13,141 nucleotides of DNA from Gammaproteobacteria bacterium (GCA_029879945.1 JAOUPJ010000072.1:1-13141); one strand, 5' to 3'. Shown: positions 1 to 7,460, numbered from the stretch's first letter. The notes: generated by a model not told the origin, from the sequence alone. Program-made: numbers and translations.

Positions 1-950
<950 letters not shown>

Positions 951-1066
951 ATAACACCCAAGATGTTTTGTTTTGGTTGTTGGATCTTGAAAAGCAAGTT
1001 CCTCTATGTGTATTCCGAATTGGAATAGGCGGGGTCATACACTGACCCCGGTTATTCACCCAGTTT
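951..1066 (+). other. 23S-5S internal transcribed spacer with two stem-loops
   Basis: This spacer holds no tRNA. Two inverted repeats are visible. TATTCC/GGAATA at 1011-1027 has a 5-nt loop. CGGGGTCA/TGACCCCG at 1030-1050 is a perfect 8-bp stem with a 5-nt loop. In rRNA operons such stems typically lie in RNase-processed spacer RNA, so a processing role is inferred. The second stem lacks a following U tract, so it is not a terminator. Confidence 0.7.
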
Positions 1067-1183
1067 TCCTGGCAGCAATAGAGAGTTGGAACCACCCGAT
1101 CCCATTCCGAACTCGGAAGTGAAACGACTCATCGCCGATGATAGTGTGGGGTTTCCCCATGTGAAAGTAGGACACTGCCAGGG
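1067..1183 (+). rRNA. rrf: 5S ribosomal RNA
   Basis: The terminal helix is formed by CCTGGCA (1068-1074) and TGCCAGG (1176-1182). The interior carries the conserved segments CCCATTCCGAACTCGGAAGTGAAAC and GCCGATGATAGTGTGGGG, laid out as in E. coli 5S. A length of about 117 nt is normal. It is co-transcribed with the preceding 23S gene and followed at once by an intrinsic terminator. Ends may be off by 1-3 nt. Confidence 0.96.
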
Positions 1184-1192
1184 TTCAATCCG

Positions 1193-1228
1193 AAACCCCG
1201 ATACTCAAATGAGTTTCGGGGTTTTTTT
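1193..1228 (+). terminator. Rho-independent terminator of the rRNA operon
   Basis: A 14-bp stem with one mismatch (1193-1206 against 1211-1224) closes on a 4-nt loop. The 3' arm runs into seven T residues (1222-1228). The A run at the 5' edge means it could also act on the minus strand, where the methyltransferase gene ends only 12 bp away. It may therefore serve both convergent transcripts. Confidence 0.93.
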
Positions 1229-1239
1229 ATGTTCTTGTA

Positions 1240-2304
1240 TTAATTTCTTTTTCCAAACAGGTACTGGCTATTTCCGCAGAATTCTCCCTGCAGAGGTGCA
1301 AACACCGCTTTACACAACAGAAAATATTCATTCCAAAATTTAATGGCACCTACGTCTGGCAATACATTTTTCAATTTAGGGAGGGAAGACCAGAATCGTT
1401 CATGCCATAACTCTAGCGTTCGGTAATAGTTGAGACCGTTTATGTCCCACGAAGAAAGTAGCACAAAGTCTTCGGTGTAACGTTTCAATTCTTCTCGCGG
1501 CCAGATGCGGCCTCCGGGAAAGTAATTTCCTATGCGGGTATCCGTGGGGCTTAGAAAACGAGGAACCGCATATTTGCTAGTTATTAAATGGTGAAAGCTA
1601 CGACCATTTTTTTTGACGAGTTCAGAAATACGCCTAAGTGCGCCCCGCAAGTTGAAAACGTGTTCAAACACACCGATAGAAGTCACCAGGTCGTACTTCG
1701 CCAGACCGATGTCTTCTAAATCTAAATGGGAAAAATCCCCATAAATGAGACAAAACCGATCATGGAACGGATCAGACTTGTTTGCGATGCGCTCAGCTAA
1801 ATACTCCGATTGAACACGGCTGCCAGTAATTCCTGTTATGCGAAGGTTAGGGTAACGGGACAGCAGATAAGTTTCCAAGGAGCCAAAACCACAACCAATA
1901 TTCAGAATATGCTCGTTACCTGAGATTTCGGCCCGTTGTGATATGAGTGAAAATTTACGTTCCTGGGCTTGTTCCAGATCCATCGTGGAAGCTCTGATCT
2001 CTTCGGGGGTTTCACCAAAATAGGCCATAGAATAGGCCAGATAATCCCGGTCCAAAAAGCATTCAAAAAATGAAAAAGGCGTATCGTAGTGGCTGGCCAT
2101 CAATTCATGCGTTTGTTCACTTACAGGACCGCAATTGGAACAAACACCGAATGTTGAACTGGGTTTTGGATCTCGTTCTATGGATTGATACAGGCGCTCC
2201 AAGTAGCGAACAAGATTGCGTTCCTGCATCTGGGAGTGCGTACTGCCCGGTCCGTCTAAATGGTACCTGGTTTTGGAGGAGTGTGTCTCTAAGTCAGTTG
2301 TCAC
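1240..2304 (-). CDS. Cyclopropane-fatty-acid-synthase-family SAM methyltransferase
   Basis: The family transfers a methylene or methyl group from S-adenosylmethionine to the double bond of an acyl chain. Seen in the 354-residue product: HYD near residue 72, AYSMAYFGET (90-99), the SAM-binding loop NIGCGFGS (135-142), GITGSRVQ (158-165), the FEHV motif (Glu214), HHLIT (His239, Ile241), NYFPGG (260-265) and NYYRTLELW (Tyr294). These match the CFA synthase and mycolic-acid methyltransferase order. By recall of E. coli CFA synthase, Glu239, His266, Ile268 and Tyr317 are kept, but the active-site Cys139 of YSCAY is replaced by Met93. The N-terminal ~65 residues, with a CxxC at 55-58, are not recognisable. 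The GTG start overlaps the upstream stop by one base, implying translational coupling; an internal ATG (2229) is an alternative. Substrate unknown; the neighbours suggest an acyl-ACP or a fatty-acid signal. Confidence 0.88.
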   Translation of the reverse strand: MTTDLETHSSKTRYHLDGPGSTHSQMQERNLVRYLERLYQSIERDPKPSSTFGVCSNCGPVSEQTHELMASHYDTPFSFFECFLDRDYLAYSMAYFGETPEEIRASTMDLEQAQERKFSLISQRAEISGNEHILNIGCGFGSLETYLLSRYPNLRITGITGSRVQSEYLAERIANKSDPFHDRFCLIYGDFSHLDLEDIGLAKYDLVTSIGVFEHVFNLRGALRRISELVKKNGRSFHHLITSKYAVPRFLSPTDTRIGNYFPGGRIWPREELKRYTEDFVLLSSWDINGLNYYRTLELWHERFWSSLPKLKNVLPDVGAIKFWNEYFLLCKAVFAPLQGEFCGNSQYLFGKRN

Positions 2305-3512
2305 TAGATGTATCTTTTAAAGGCCAGCACAGCGTTGGACCCACCAAAGGCAAAGGAATTGGACAAGGCAATATTGATCGAGTGCTTTCTAGCCACATTG
2401 GGCACATAGTCCAGGTCGCAGAATTCGTCACCAGCAGTAAAATTGGCAGTAGGGGGTATGATTTGGTCTGCGATCGACTTGATCGTCGCGACTGCTTCCA
2501 ATGCGCTGGAGGCACCCATCGCGTGTCCATGGAGGGACTTAGAAGACGATATTGGTACTTCGTAAGCGTAATTTTTAAAGACTTCCTTAATCGCCAGGCT
2601 CTCAACTTGGTCGTTGAGTACAGTTCCGGTGCCGTGGGCGTTGATGTAGTCAACCTGAAAGGGTTTGACCTCAGCCTGGGCGAGCGCCTTATGTATGGCT
2701 AAAGAAATAGATGTTTGGTTGGGGCGCGTCATATGGTCGGCGTCTGAAGAGAGTCCGCACGCCACTATTTCGGCATAAATTGATTGTCCACGTTTTAGAG
2801 CGTGTTGTTCAGACTCCAACACAATTATGCCAGCCCCTTCTCCCAAGACCATACCGTTCCGGTTGGACGAAAAAGGTCGGCACCCATCTGGAGACAGGAC
2901 GCGTAAGGCCTCCCAGGATTTGGACAGGCCAAAAGTAAAAGGTGAGTCTGTTCCACCTGCAAGGGCCAGATCAACCATGCCAGACTGGATCATGGAATAG
3001 GCCTGAAAAATTGCGTGAGCACCCGAAGCGCAGGCACTGGTGACAGAGAAAGAAGGACCCTTGATTCCTAGATCCATGCTTACCGCGCTGGCGGCGGCAC
3101 TGGGCATCCCCTTTGGAATGGTAAGCGGGTGAACACGTGCACTTTTTTTAACATAAAGCTGATAGTAGGTAGCCTCATCCGTGTGCTTGCCACCACATCC
3201 TGTTCCGATGATGACGGCCGCGTCTCGTAAGATATCACCGGAAGCAAGCCCCGCATCTTGAATGGCTTCGCGCGCACTGATTAGGGCAAGCTGTGAGAAG
3301 CGGTCATAAAAAGATATTTTACTTACATCAAAATAATCAGCGGTATCAAACTCCGGAACTTGCGCACCAAGCTTTACACTGTTTGTTGGGCCTTCCTCAA
3401 CTATCTCTTTTATCGCTGAAGCCCCGGAACAGAGACCTTGCCAAAAATCATCTACACCAAAACCTAGCCCGGAAATCGCACCCAAACCGGTAATGACTAC
3501 CCTTCTTTTCAT
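2304..3512 (-). CDS. Beta-ketoacyl-ACP synthase, FabF/KAS II type
   Basis: A condensing enzyme that extends an acyl chain by decarboxylative Claisen condensation with malonyl-ACP. The 402-residue length is normal for FabF-type KAS. It begins with the typical RRVVITGLGAISGLG. The nucleophile is Cys161 in TSACASGAH, the first catalytic His is His293 in NAHGTGT, and the second is His330 in KSLHGHAMGASSALE, with Lys325. The glycine-rich end NSFAFGGSN is present, so the enzyme should be active. Where housekeeping FabF has KSMTGH, this protein has KSLHGH, and the gatekeeper loop reads FAFGG. The ATG directly follows the TAA of the carrier-protein gene, so the two are probably translated together. 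It is more likely a specialised paralogue than the housekeeping FabF, because no fabD, fabG or fabB lies nearby and it is paired with its own carrier and a methyltransferase. Confidence 0.93.
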   Translation of the reverse strand: MKRRVVITGLGAISGLGFGVDDFWQGLCSGASAIKEIVEEGPTNSVKLGAQVPEFDTADYFDVSKISFYDRFSQLALISAREAIQDAGLASGDILRDAAVIIGTGCGGKHTDEATYYQLYVKKSARVHPLTIPKGMPSAAASAVSMDLGIKGPSFSVTSACASGAHAIFQAYSMIQSGMVDLALAGGTDSPFTFGLSKSWEALRVLSPDGCRPFSSNRNGMVLGEGAGIIVLESEQHALKRGQSIYAEIVACGLSSDADHMTRPNQTSISLAIHKALAQAEVKPFQVDYINAHGTGTVLNDQVESLAIKEVFKNYAYEVPISSSKSLHGHAMGASSALEAVATIKSIADQIIPPTANFTAGDEFCDLDYVPNVARKHSINIALSNSFAFGGSNAVLAFKRYI

Positions 3513-3758
3513 TTAGACGTGTTCACTGGAGTTCTGCAACTCATTTATCTTCGTCAATATGTCATCAACTGTAATAATTGTGTCAACTATATCCGGTGGA
3601 ATTTCTACGTTAAAACGGTCTTCGAGTTGAAACAAAACGGTCAATGCCATGAGCGAGTCAATACCCAGATCAATAAGATGGGTTCCTGGCTCGATAAGTT
3701 CTGGAGCAATATTCATTTCCTTTGATATTACGTCCCGGATGACTTCCAGAGATGCCAT
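3513..3758 (-). CDS. Acyl carrier protein, pathway-dedicated
   Basis: An 81-residue acidic protein with the carrier-protein signature LGIDSLMAL. Ser35 (counted from the ATG at 3758) is the expected 4'-phosphopantetheine attachment site. Helix II (SLMALTVLFQLEDRF) and the EIPPDIVDTIITVDDIL segment match the ACP fold, and length is close to AcpP (78 residues). I chose the ATG at 3758 because GGGA lies 6 nt upstream; an in-frame TTG at 3770 would add four residues. It is first in a three-gene unit with the ketosynthase and the methyltransferase and probably tethers the growing acyl chain for both. It differs from housekeeping AcpP at the signature (LGIDSLMAL rather than LGADSLDTV), which fits a specialised carrier. 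Confidence 0.92.
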   Translation of the reverse strand: MASLEVIRDVISKEMNIAPELIEPGTHLIDLGIDSLMALTVLFQLEDRFNVEIPPDIVDTIITVDDILTKINELQNSSEHV

Positions 3759-3903
3759 AAAAAATCCCAATATTTAAGGCTAAGCTGTGGGTGTGGTGTT
3801 AACTTATGCTAACTTAGATCAGCTGAGAATTAAAGGCGTTTTGATTCGTGAGTGTGTTATTCTGAATAGGAAAAAATCCAGTTGGGTGGGGTTTTCTTTA
3901 TTT
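3759..3903. promoter_or_regulatory. Divergent intergenic region with 10-bp-spaced direct repeats
   Basis: These 145 bp separate the ACP and RpfF-like start codons, so both promoters must lie here or just inside the genes. TAACTTA occurs twice (3800-3806 and 3810-3816), spaced exactly one helical turn apart, with the palindrome TCAGCTGA (3819-3826) just downstream. This is a plausible regulator-binding site. No convincing -35/-10 pair was found. An open frame continues upstream of the RpfF start from a GTG at 3787, but that part matches nothing in the family. Confidence 0.45.
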
Positions 3904-4914
3904 ATGTTGCATCTCGAAACTACAGGCGACGTGAAAAGCCAGAGGGAGTGTTATCCCACACAGTTTTCCACGCGTTATGATCCACACAGAAATACCTTAT
4001 GGTGCCTGTTAAACCCATTTCCCACACCGTGTATAAACGTAAATCTTTTGCGGGAATTGAGTCTATTGCAAAGTAGGCTAAAGGCTAGCTATTCCCAACA
4101 CAATACCTTGGGCAAATCGATACACAGCATAGTGCTGGCGTCAAAGAATCCGGATGTGTTTAGCCTGGGAGGTGATCTGGCTCTTTTCAAACGTTTGATC
4201 GATGCGGGGGATCGCGTATCACTCAGTCACTACGCCCGTACTTGTGCAAGACTTTTTTATAACAATCTCGTGAATTTGAATTTACCTATCCAAATGATTT
4301 CCTTAGTACGCGGCAAGGCCCTGGGTGGAGGTTTTGAAATAGCGCTTTCCAGTCGAACGATTATCGCAGAGCGAAGTGCCAGATTGGGTTTGCCGGAAGT
4401 GTTATTCAACCAAACCCCCGCGATGGGCGCTTATCCCATCCTTGCGCAGCGTATCGGTGTGATTGAAGCAGAAAAACTAATATTAAGTGGAAAAACGTAT
4501 TCCGCCAGTGAGCTCTTGGATATGGGTGTAATTGATCAGCTGGTAGAGGATGGTGAAGGCATACTGGCCGTTAATGAATACGTCGATAAGATGTCTGCCG
4601 CTCGGAACAGCTATAGGGCCGTGCACAGTATGCGTCAACTATTCGCCCCTGTGACGTTGCAAAATATGCTAGATATGGTTGAAGTTTGGGTTGAGGTGGC
4701 ACTGAGCCTCACTCGTCGTGACTTGGCGAAGATGGAGAAACTGCTGGTGTTGCAAGCTTCGTACAGCTCAAATCATTCCTCTTCAAAACAGGAATGGCGA
4801 GCGTTTAGTGAATGGCGCGCTACCGAGCCACAAAAATTGAGTTTTCCTCTGGTGGATCATATGGGTGTCCAGGTTATATCAGACAGACGCAAACAGATAG
4901 AGCGCCGTCACTAA
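3904..4914 (+). CDS. rpfF: RpfF-type enoyl-CoA hydratase/isomerase family protein (DSF synthase-like)
   Basis: RpfF of Xanthomonas and its relatives make cis-2-unsaturated fatty-acid signals (DSF family) by dehydrating 3-hydroxyacyl-ACP and then hydrolysing the thioester. Seen here: SIVLASKNPDVFSLGGDLAL, the oxyanion-hole segment GKALGGGFEIALS, LGLPEVLFNQTPAMGAYP and YSASELLDMGVID. All align with RpfF rather than generic crotonases. The two catalytic glutamates of RpfF (Glu141 and Glu161) correspond to Glu145 and Glu165 here, with the same 20-residue spacing. I chose the ATG at 3904 because it gives an N-terminus like RpfF (289 residues in Xanthomonas). The frame is open back to a GTG at 3787. 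The product (336 residues) carries about 45 extra C-terminal residues ending in a basic DRRKQIERRH. It is divergent from the ACP/KAS/methyltransferase unit. No RpfC or RpfG sensor genes are in the window. Confidence 0.88.
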   Translation: MLHLETTGDVKSQRECYPTQFSTRYDPHRNTLWCLLNPFPTPCINVNLLRELSLLQSRLKASYSQHNTLGKSIHSIVLASKNPDVFSLGGDLALFKRLIDAGDRVSLSHYARTCARLFYNNLVNLNLPIQMISLVRGKALGGGFEIALSSRTIIAERSARLGLPEVLFNQTPAMGAYPILAQRIGVIEAEKLILSGKTYSASELLDMGVIDQLVEDGEGILAVNEYVDKMSAARNSYRAVHSMRQLFAPVTLQNMLDMVEVWVEVALSLTRRDLAKMEKLLVLQASYSSNHSSSKQEWRAFSEWRATEPQKLSFPLVDHMGVQVISDRRKQIERRH

Positions 4915-4951
4915 ATGTGTTACTTGTTTACTAAGGTACTATTCCTCCCTT

Positions 4952-4971
4952 TTGCACACAAGCGTGTGTAA
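4952..4971 (+). terminator. Weak hairpin after the RpfF-like gene
   Basis: TTGCACAC/GTGTGTAA forms an 8-bp stem (one G-T pair) with an AAGC loop, 37 nt after the stop. It is followed by CATTTCTTC rather than a clean T tract, so termination here is only possible. Confidence 0.3.
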
Positions 4972-4990
4972 CATTTCTTCAGAGCCCCAT

Positions 4991-5008
4991 TTGCTGTTAA
5001 AACAGCAA
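4991..5008. repeat. 18-nt inverted repeat with 2-nt centre
   Basis: TTGCTGTT and AACAGCAA are perfect 8-nt inverted arms around AA. There is no T tract on either side, so a terminator is unlikely. It may be an operator half of the adjacent palindromic region or a simple hairpin. It lies in the 237-bp gap between the RpfF-like gene and the next lipoprotein gene. Confidence 0.5.
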
Positions 5009-5014
5009 TCTCCA

Positions 5015-5032
5015 ATAAGTAAATTTACTTAT
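5015..5032. promoter_or_regulatory. 18-bp perfect palindrome, candidate operator
   Basis: ATAAGTAAATTTACTTAT is its own reverse complement, with 9-bp half-sites and no central gap. It lies 119 bp upstream of the lipoprotein ATG in AT-rich DNA, 6 bp after another inverted repeat. Size and symmetry fit a dimeric regulator site. Which regulator is unknown, and AT-rich palindromes can also arise by chance. Confidence 0.45.
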
Positions 5033-5151
5033 ATATCTTATTCCCGAATCTCTTAATATTGCTACTAATTGGCGGGGTTTTTTAGCCAGATCTCTTCGTG
5101 GCCAAGCTTGCCTCTTCCACTTACAACGATGATCAATTTACGGGGGAAAGG

Positions 5152-6765
5152 ATGAATAGAAAACTATTACACTCGGGTATGCTATTGACGCTCGCCTTAC
5201 TCGTCACTGCCTGCGGGGGGGGTGATGACAATGGCAATGGTAATGGTAATGGCGGCGGTGAAGAGGATAAAACGACGGCGGTCTACCATTTCTATTTAGG
5301 TGAAGCAGTTGGGGGTGGTAGTAAACTCTTTGCGAGTAATCCTAGAGCGATTGTAGGAAATGTCGCGGAGGTCAAAACGGAAAGCGGGAGTTCTCTTAAT
5401 ATCGGGGACCTGGATGGTAATCTAAACCCGGATACTTATCTCATTCCTCACGGGAAATTCAATAATGATACAGTGGAGGATATCCACTATCCCTGGTTGG
5501 TCGTTCTCAATTCCGATGGCGTGCTCTACAAAATCGATGCGCTGCTTAGCAGTGGGACACCGGTGGCAAAACAATTATCCAACAAAACGGCCATCGCGGC
5601 GATTTGCGGCCAGGACTCCGTGACCGACTACACGGACCGAAACAAATCGGTTTTTCTTTTCAATGAAGGAAGTAATTCAACTTGCCTAAGTTCGTCCTGG
5701 CGCGCTATCTCCCTGGGTTCGGACCAGAATGCGAGTGTGACAAACGCGAATAAAGTCATTGAAGGAATACGTAACGCAGCAGGTCAACTGGATAGTTATT
5801 TAGTTAAAAAGGGAAATCGTGTTCAGAAAGTGGACTTGTCCTTTACTCAAGTAACTGACCTGCTCCAAGGGCTTAGCGGAACCCCTCGTAAACTCACCCC
5901 CAACGCCAATGGTGTCTACCTTTTTGCCGACGACAATTCGAAAAACGCTGGCGCTATCATTCTATATGGCTATGATAGTGATGCAAACGCCCTAAGCAAC
6001 TCGGGTGATCCCCTTCATACCTTCGGACAAAAATGGGTAGATTATGCCAATGACTTGGATTATCTGTTTTTCGATGATGGGGATAAGATCTATCGTGTGA
6101 ACCGATCAGGTGGTGCGGTGGCGCAACTGCTTATCTCAGGAATTCCAGGTGGTGTGCGAAAGTTTGCACTAACGGACAAGTCTATAGTTTATCAGGACGG
6201 AAATGACGATTTGCATCGGGTGGATAAAACCGCTCTGCAGAATGTTCATGGCACTACGGGGCATAATGTAAGCCTGGCAAGCGCTGTGGATGCCGTCTTT
6301 ACCTCTAATAACTGGATCTTCTGGAACACCTCAAGCGGGGTTACAAATACAGCCCATTTTGAAAAAGAGGACGGGACTGGCCATGGTATGTACAGCGGAA
6401 ATTCCTCCGTCAACACCTTCGGGGCAGCTTGGGCGCGGGTTGCGCGTAAGACAACACGGTCTGATGAAATAGGTTCCGAAAAGGGTGCCTTGTGGCTCTA
6501 TTCCGCCAGCAGTGACAGCACAACGTCCTTATATCTCAATCCGCTCGGTGCCACATCACTGGCTTCTACCGTGTTAGATTTGGAAAGCACTGTTGATGTT
6601 ATTAACAATGTGGTGATGAACACCTATGAAGGTTCATATGCATTGGTTTCGGTGCTGGGTGCAACGGGCGAGACCTATGCAGTGGATGGGGCAAAAACAG
6701 AATCGATGCGGATAGACAGCGTCGACGACACATCAGACAACGCCTTTGAATTGATATCACCGTAG
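5152..6765 (+). CDS. Putative outer-membrane lipoprotein with blade-like repeats
   Basis: No confident family. The product begins MNRKLLHSGMLLTLALLVTAC, a type II signal peptide with lipobox VTAC and lipidated Cys21. Gly follows at +2, so outer-membrane delivery is expected. A Gly/Asn/Asp-rich linker (about residues 22-40) comes from a 6-bp tandem repeat. The ~500-residue body is rich in beta-strand and contains recurring phrases such as YLFFDDGDKIYRVNRSGG, SIVYQDGNDDLHRVD and WLVVLNSDGVLYKID. This suggests a beta-propeller, but that is inference. I chose the ATG at 5152 because GGGGGAAAGG lies just upstream and the signal peptide begins there; a GTG at 5098 in frame adds 18 residues not typical of a signal peptide. 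Eight consecutive G (5215-5222) follow the Cys codon. The gene stands alone between a palindromic region and a terminator. Confidence 0.82.
   Translation: MNRKLLHSGMLLTLALLVTACGGGDDNGNGNGNGGGEEDKTTAVYHFYLGEAVGGGSKLFASNPRAIVGNVAEVKTESGSSLNIGDLDGNLNPDTYLIPHGKFNNDTVEDIHYPWLVVLNSDGVLYKIDALLSSGTPVAKQLSNKTAIAAICGQDSVTDYTDRNKSVFLFNEGSNSTCLSSSWRAISLGSDQNASVTNANKVIEGIRNAAGQLDSYLVKKGNRVQKVDLSFTQVTDLLQGLSGTPRKLTPNANGVYLFADDNSKNAGAIILYGYDSDANALSNSGDPLHTFGQKWVDYANDLDYLFFDDGDKIYRVNRSGGAVAQLLISGIPGGVRKFALTDKSIVYQDGNDDLHRVDKTALQNVHGTTGHNVSLASAVDAVFTSNNWIFWNTSSGVTNTAHFEKEDGTGHGMYSGNSSVNTFGAAWARVARKTTRSDEIGSEKGALWLYSASSDSTTSLYLNPLGATSLASTVLDLESTVDVINNVVMNTYEGSYALVSVLGATGETYAVDGAKTESMRIDSVDDTSDNAFELISP
5215..5222 (+). 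repeat. G8 homopolymer directly after the lipobox Cys codon
   Basis: Eight G residues follow TGC (Cys21). Reading on, one extra G gives an immediate TGA, and loss of one G leads to a TAG about 30 codons later. Slippage here would therefore switch the lipoprotein off. Glycine-rich sequence after the lipid Cys is also common without any switching. Confidence 0.6.
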
Positions 6766-6774
6766 GAATATTCG

Positions 6775-6811
6775 AAAAAAAAACCGTCCTGGGTTCTCCA
6801 GGGCGGTTGTT
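6775..6811. terminator. Bidirectional intrinsic terminator
   Basis: AACCGTCCTGG (6782-6792) pairs with CCAGGGCGGTT (6798-6808) with one G-T pair and a 5-nt loop. An A9 run (6775-6783) precedes it, giving a strong U tract for minus-strand transcripts of the DsrE2 gene. On the plus strand the following GTTT is weaker but may still end the lipoprotein transcript. Confidence 0.85.
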
Positions 6812-6839
6812 TAAGTCACTATATAACTGGGGTTAGTTA

Positions 6840-7460
6840 TTAGATGAACAGAGCAACGTCCGCCTTTTGGGCAGTAGGCAAAAAGGAAGCGGCTCCGCAC
6901 CAATCGGTGACCTCGTCAATAAAGTCTTCTTTCTTAAACCCAAACAAGTCAACTGTCATTTGACAGGCATTGAGTTCTACACCTGATTCAATACAGATCT
7001 CGCGTAAGGTAGCGATGTCGGCGACACCCTTGCTCGCGGTTGTCTTCTTCATCAAGGCAGTCGCCACATTTTCGAATCCTGGAACACCTGCCTTGATGGC
7101 GTTGGGAATAGCCCAGTTGATATTCTTAAACCATTGAGGCCCCATGGGCATCTTCATTGGCATTGCAGGATTACCCAGTGGGCTGACTTTCAGTGATAAA
7201 TCTTTTTTCAACAGATTCAGTCCATAAAACGTAAAGAAAATGCTGACATCCCAGTCCAGGGCGGCTGCCGTGGAAGCAAGTATAAAAGGGGGATAGGCCA
7301 TATCCATCGTCCCTTGGGTTGCTATGAGGGCGAGAGAAGGACGCTTACTCGCCTCAATCTCTTTCATTTTTCTTTCAAACTGTTGGTCGAACCACTTATT
7401 TAGTGACTCATTGCCATTTGAGTCAGCTATGTTGAAGTTCACTGCATCAACGTTGCCCAT
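6840..7460 (-). CDS. DsrE2-type (DsrE/DsrF/DrsH-like) sulfur-relay family protein
   Basis: A 206-residue soluble protein that matches the DsrE2-like family (often annotated as a peroxiredoxin-family or DsrE/F/H-like protein). Seen: LALIATQGTMDMAYPPFILA (43-62), FFTFYGLNLLKK (75-86), KVSPLGNPAMPMKMPMGPQW (91-110), VPGFENVATALMKK (126-139) and ELNACQMTVDLFGFKKEDFI (162-181), with Cys166 in the conserved CQMT position plus Cys156 and Cys188. Family members are linked to persulfide carriage with TusA and rhodaneses; this role is inferred here because no such partner is in the window. The ATG at 7460 is supported by a strong AAGGAG 7 nt upstream. The frame runs 37 codons further upstream into an AT-rich leader that is unlikely to be translated. 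It is a single gene, ended by the bidirectional terminator. Confidence 0.88.
   Translation of the reverse strand: MGNVDAVNFNIADSNGNESLNKWFDQQFERKMKEIEASKRPSLALIATQGTMDMAYPPFILASTAAALDWDVSIFFTFYGLNLLKKDLSLKVSPLGNPAMPMKMPMGPQWFKNINWAIPNAIKAGVPGFENVATALMKKTTASKGVADIATLREICIESGVELNACQMTVDLFGFKKEDFIDEVTDWCGAASFLPTAQKADVALFI

Noticed and set aside
951..1066. tRNA gene in the 23S-5S spacer
   Set aside because: No cloverleaf, T-loop or CCA-like end can be found; only simple stem-loops are present.
2070..2702. Long plus-strand open frame opposite the methyltransferase and ketosynthase genes
   Set aside because: It lies antisense to two well-supported genes and its translation shows no domain features.
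2304..3770. NodF/NodE-type nodulation pair
   Set aside because: An ACP plus KAS pair recalls NodF/NodE, but there are no other nod genes and the neighbouring RpfF-like and CFA-type genes point elsewhere.
3787..3903. Start of the RpfF-like protein at GTG 3787
   Set aside because: The extra 39 residues do not resemble RpfF N-termini and overlap the likely promoter region; ATG 3904 gives the expected length before the first conserved segment.
5071..5087. GGCGGGGTTTTTTAGCC as a rho-independent terminator
   Set aside because: The G-rich and T-rich parts look right, but there is no complementary C-rich arm upstream to form a stem.
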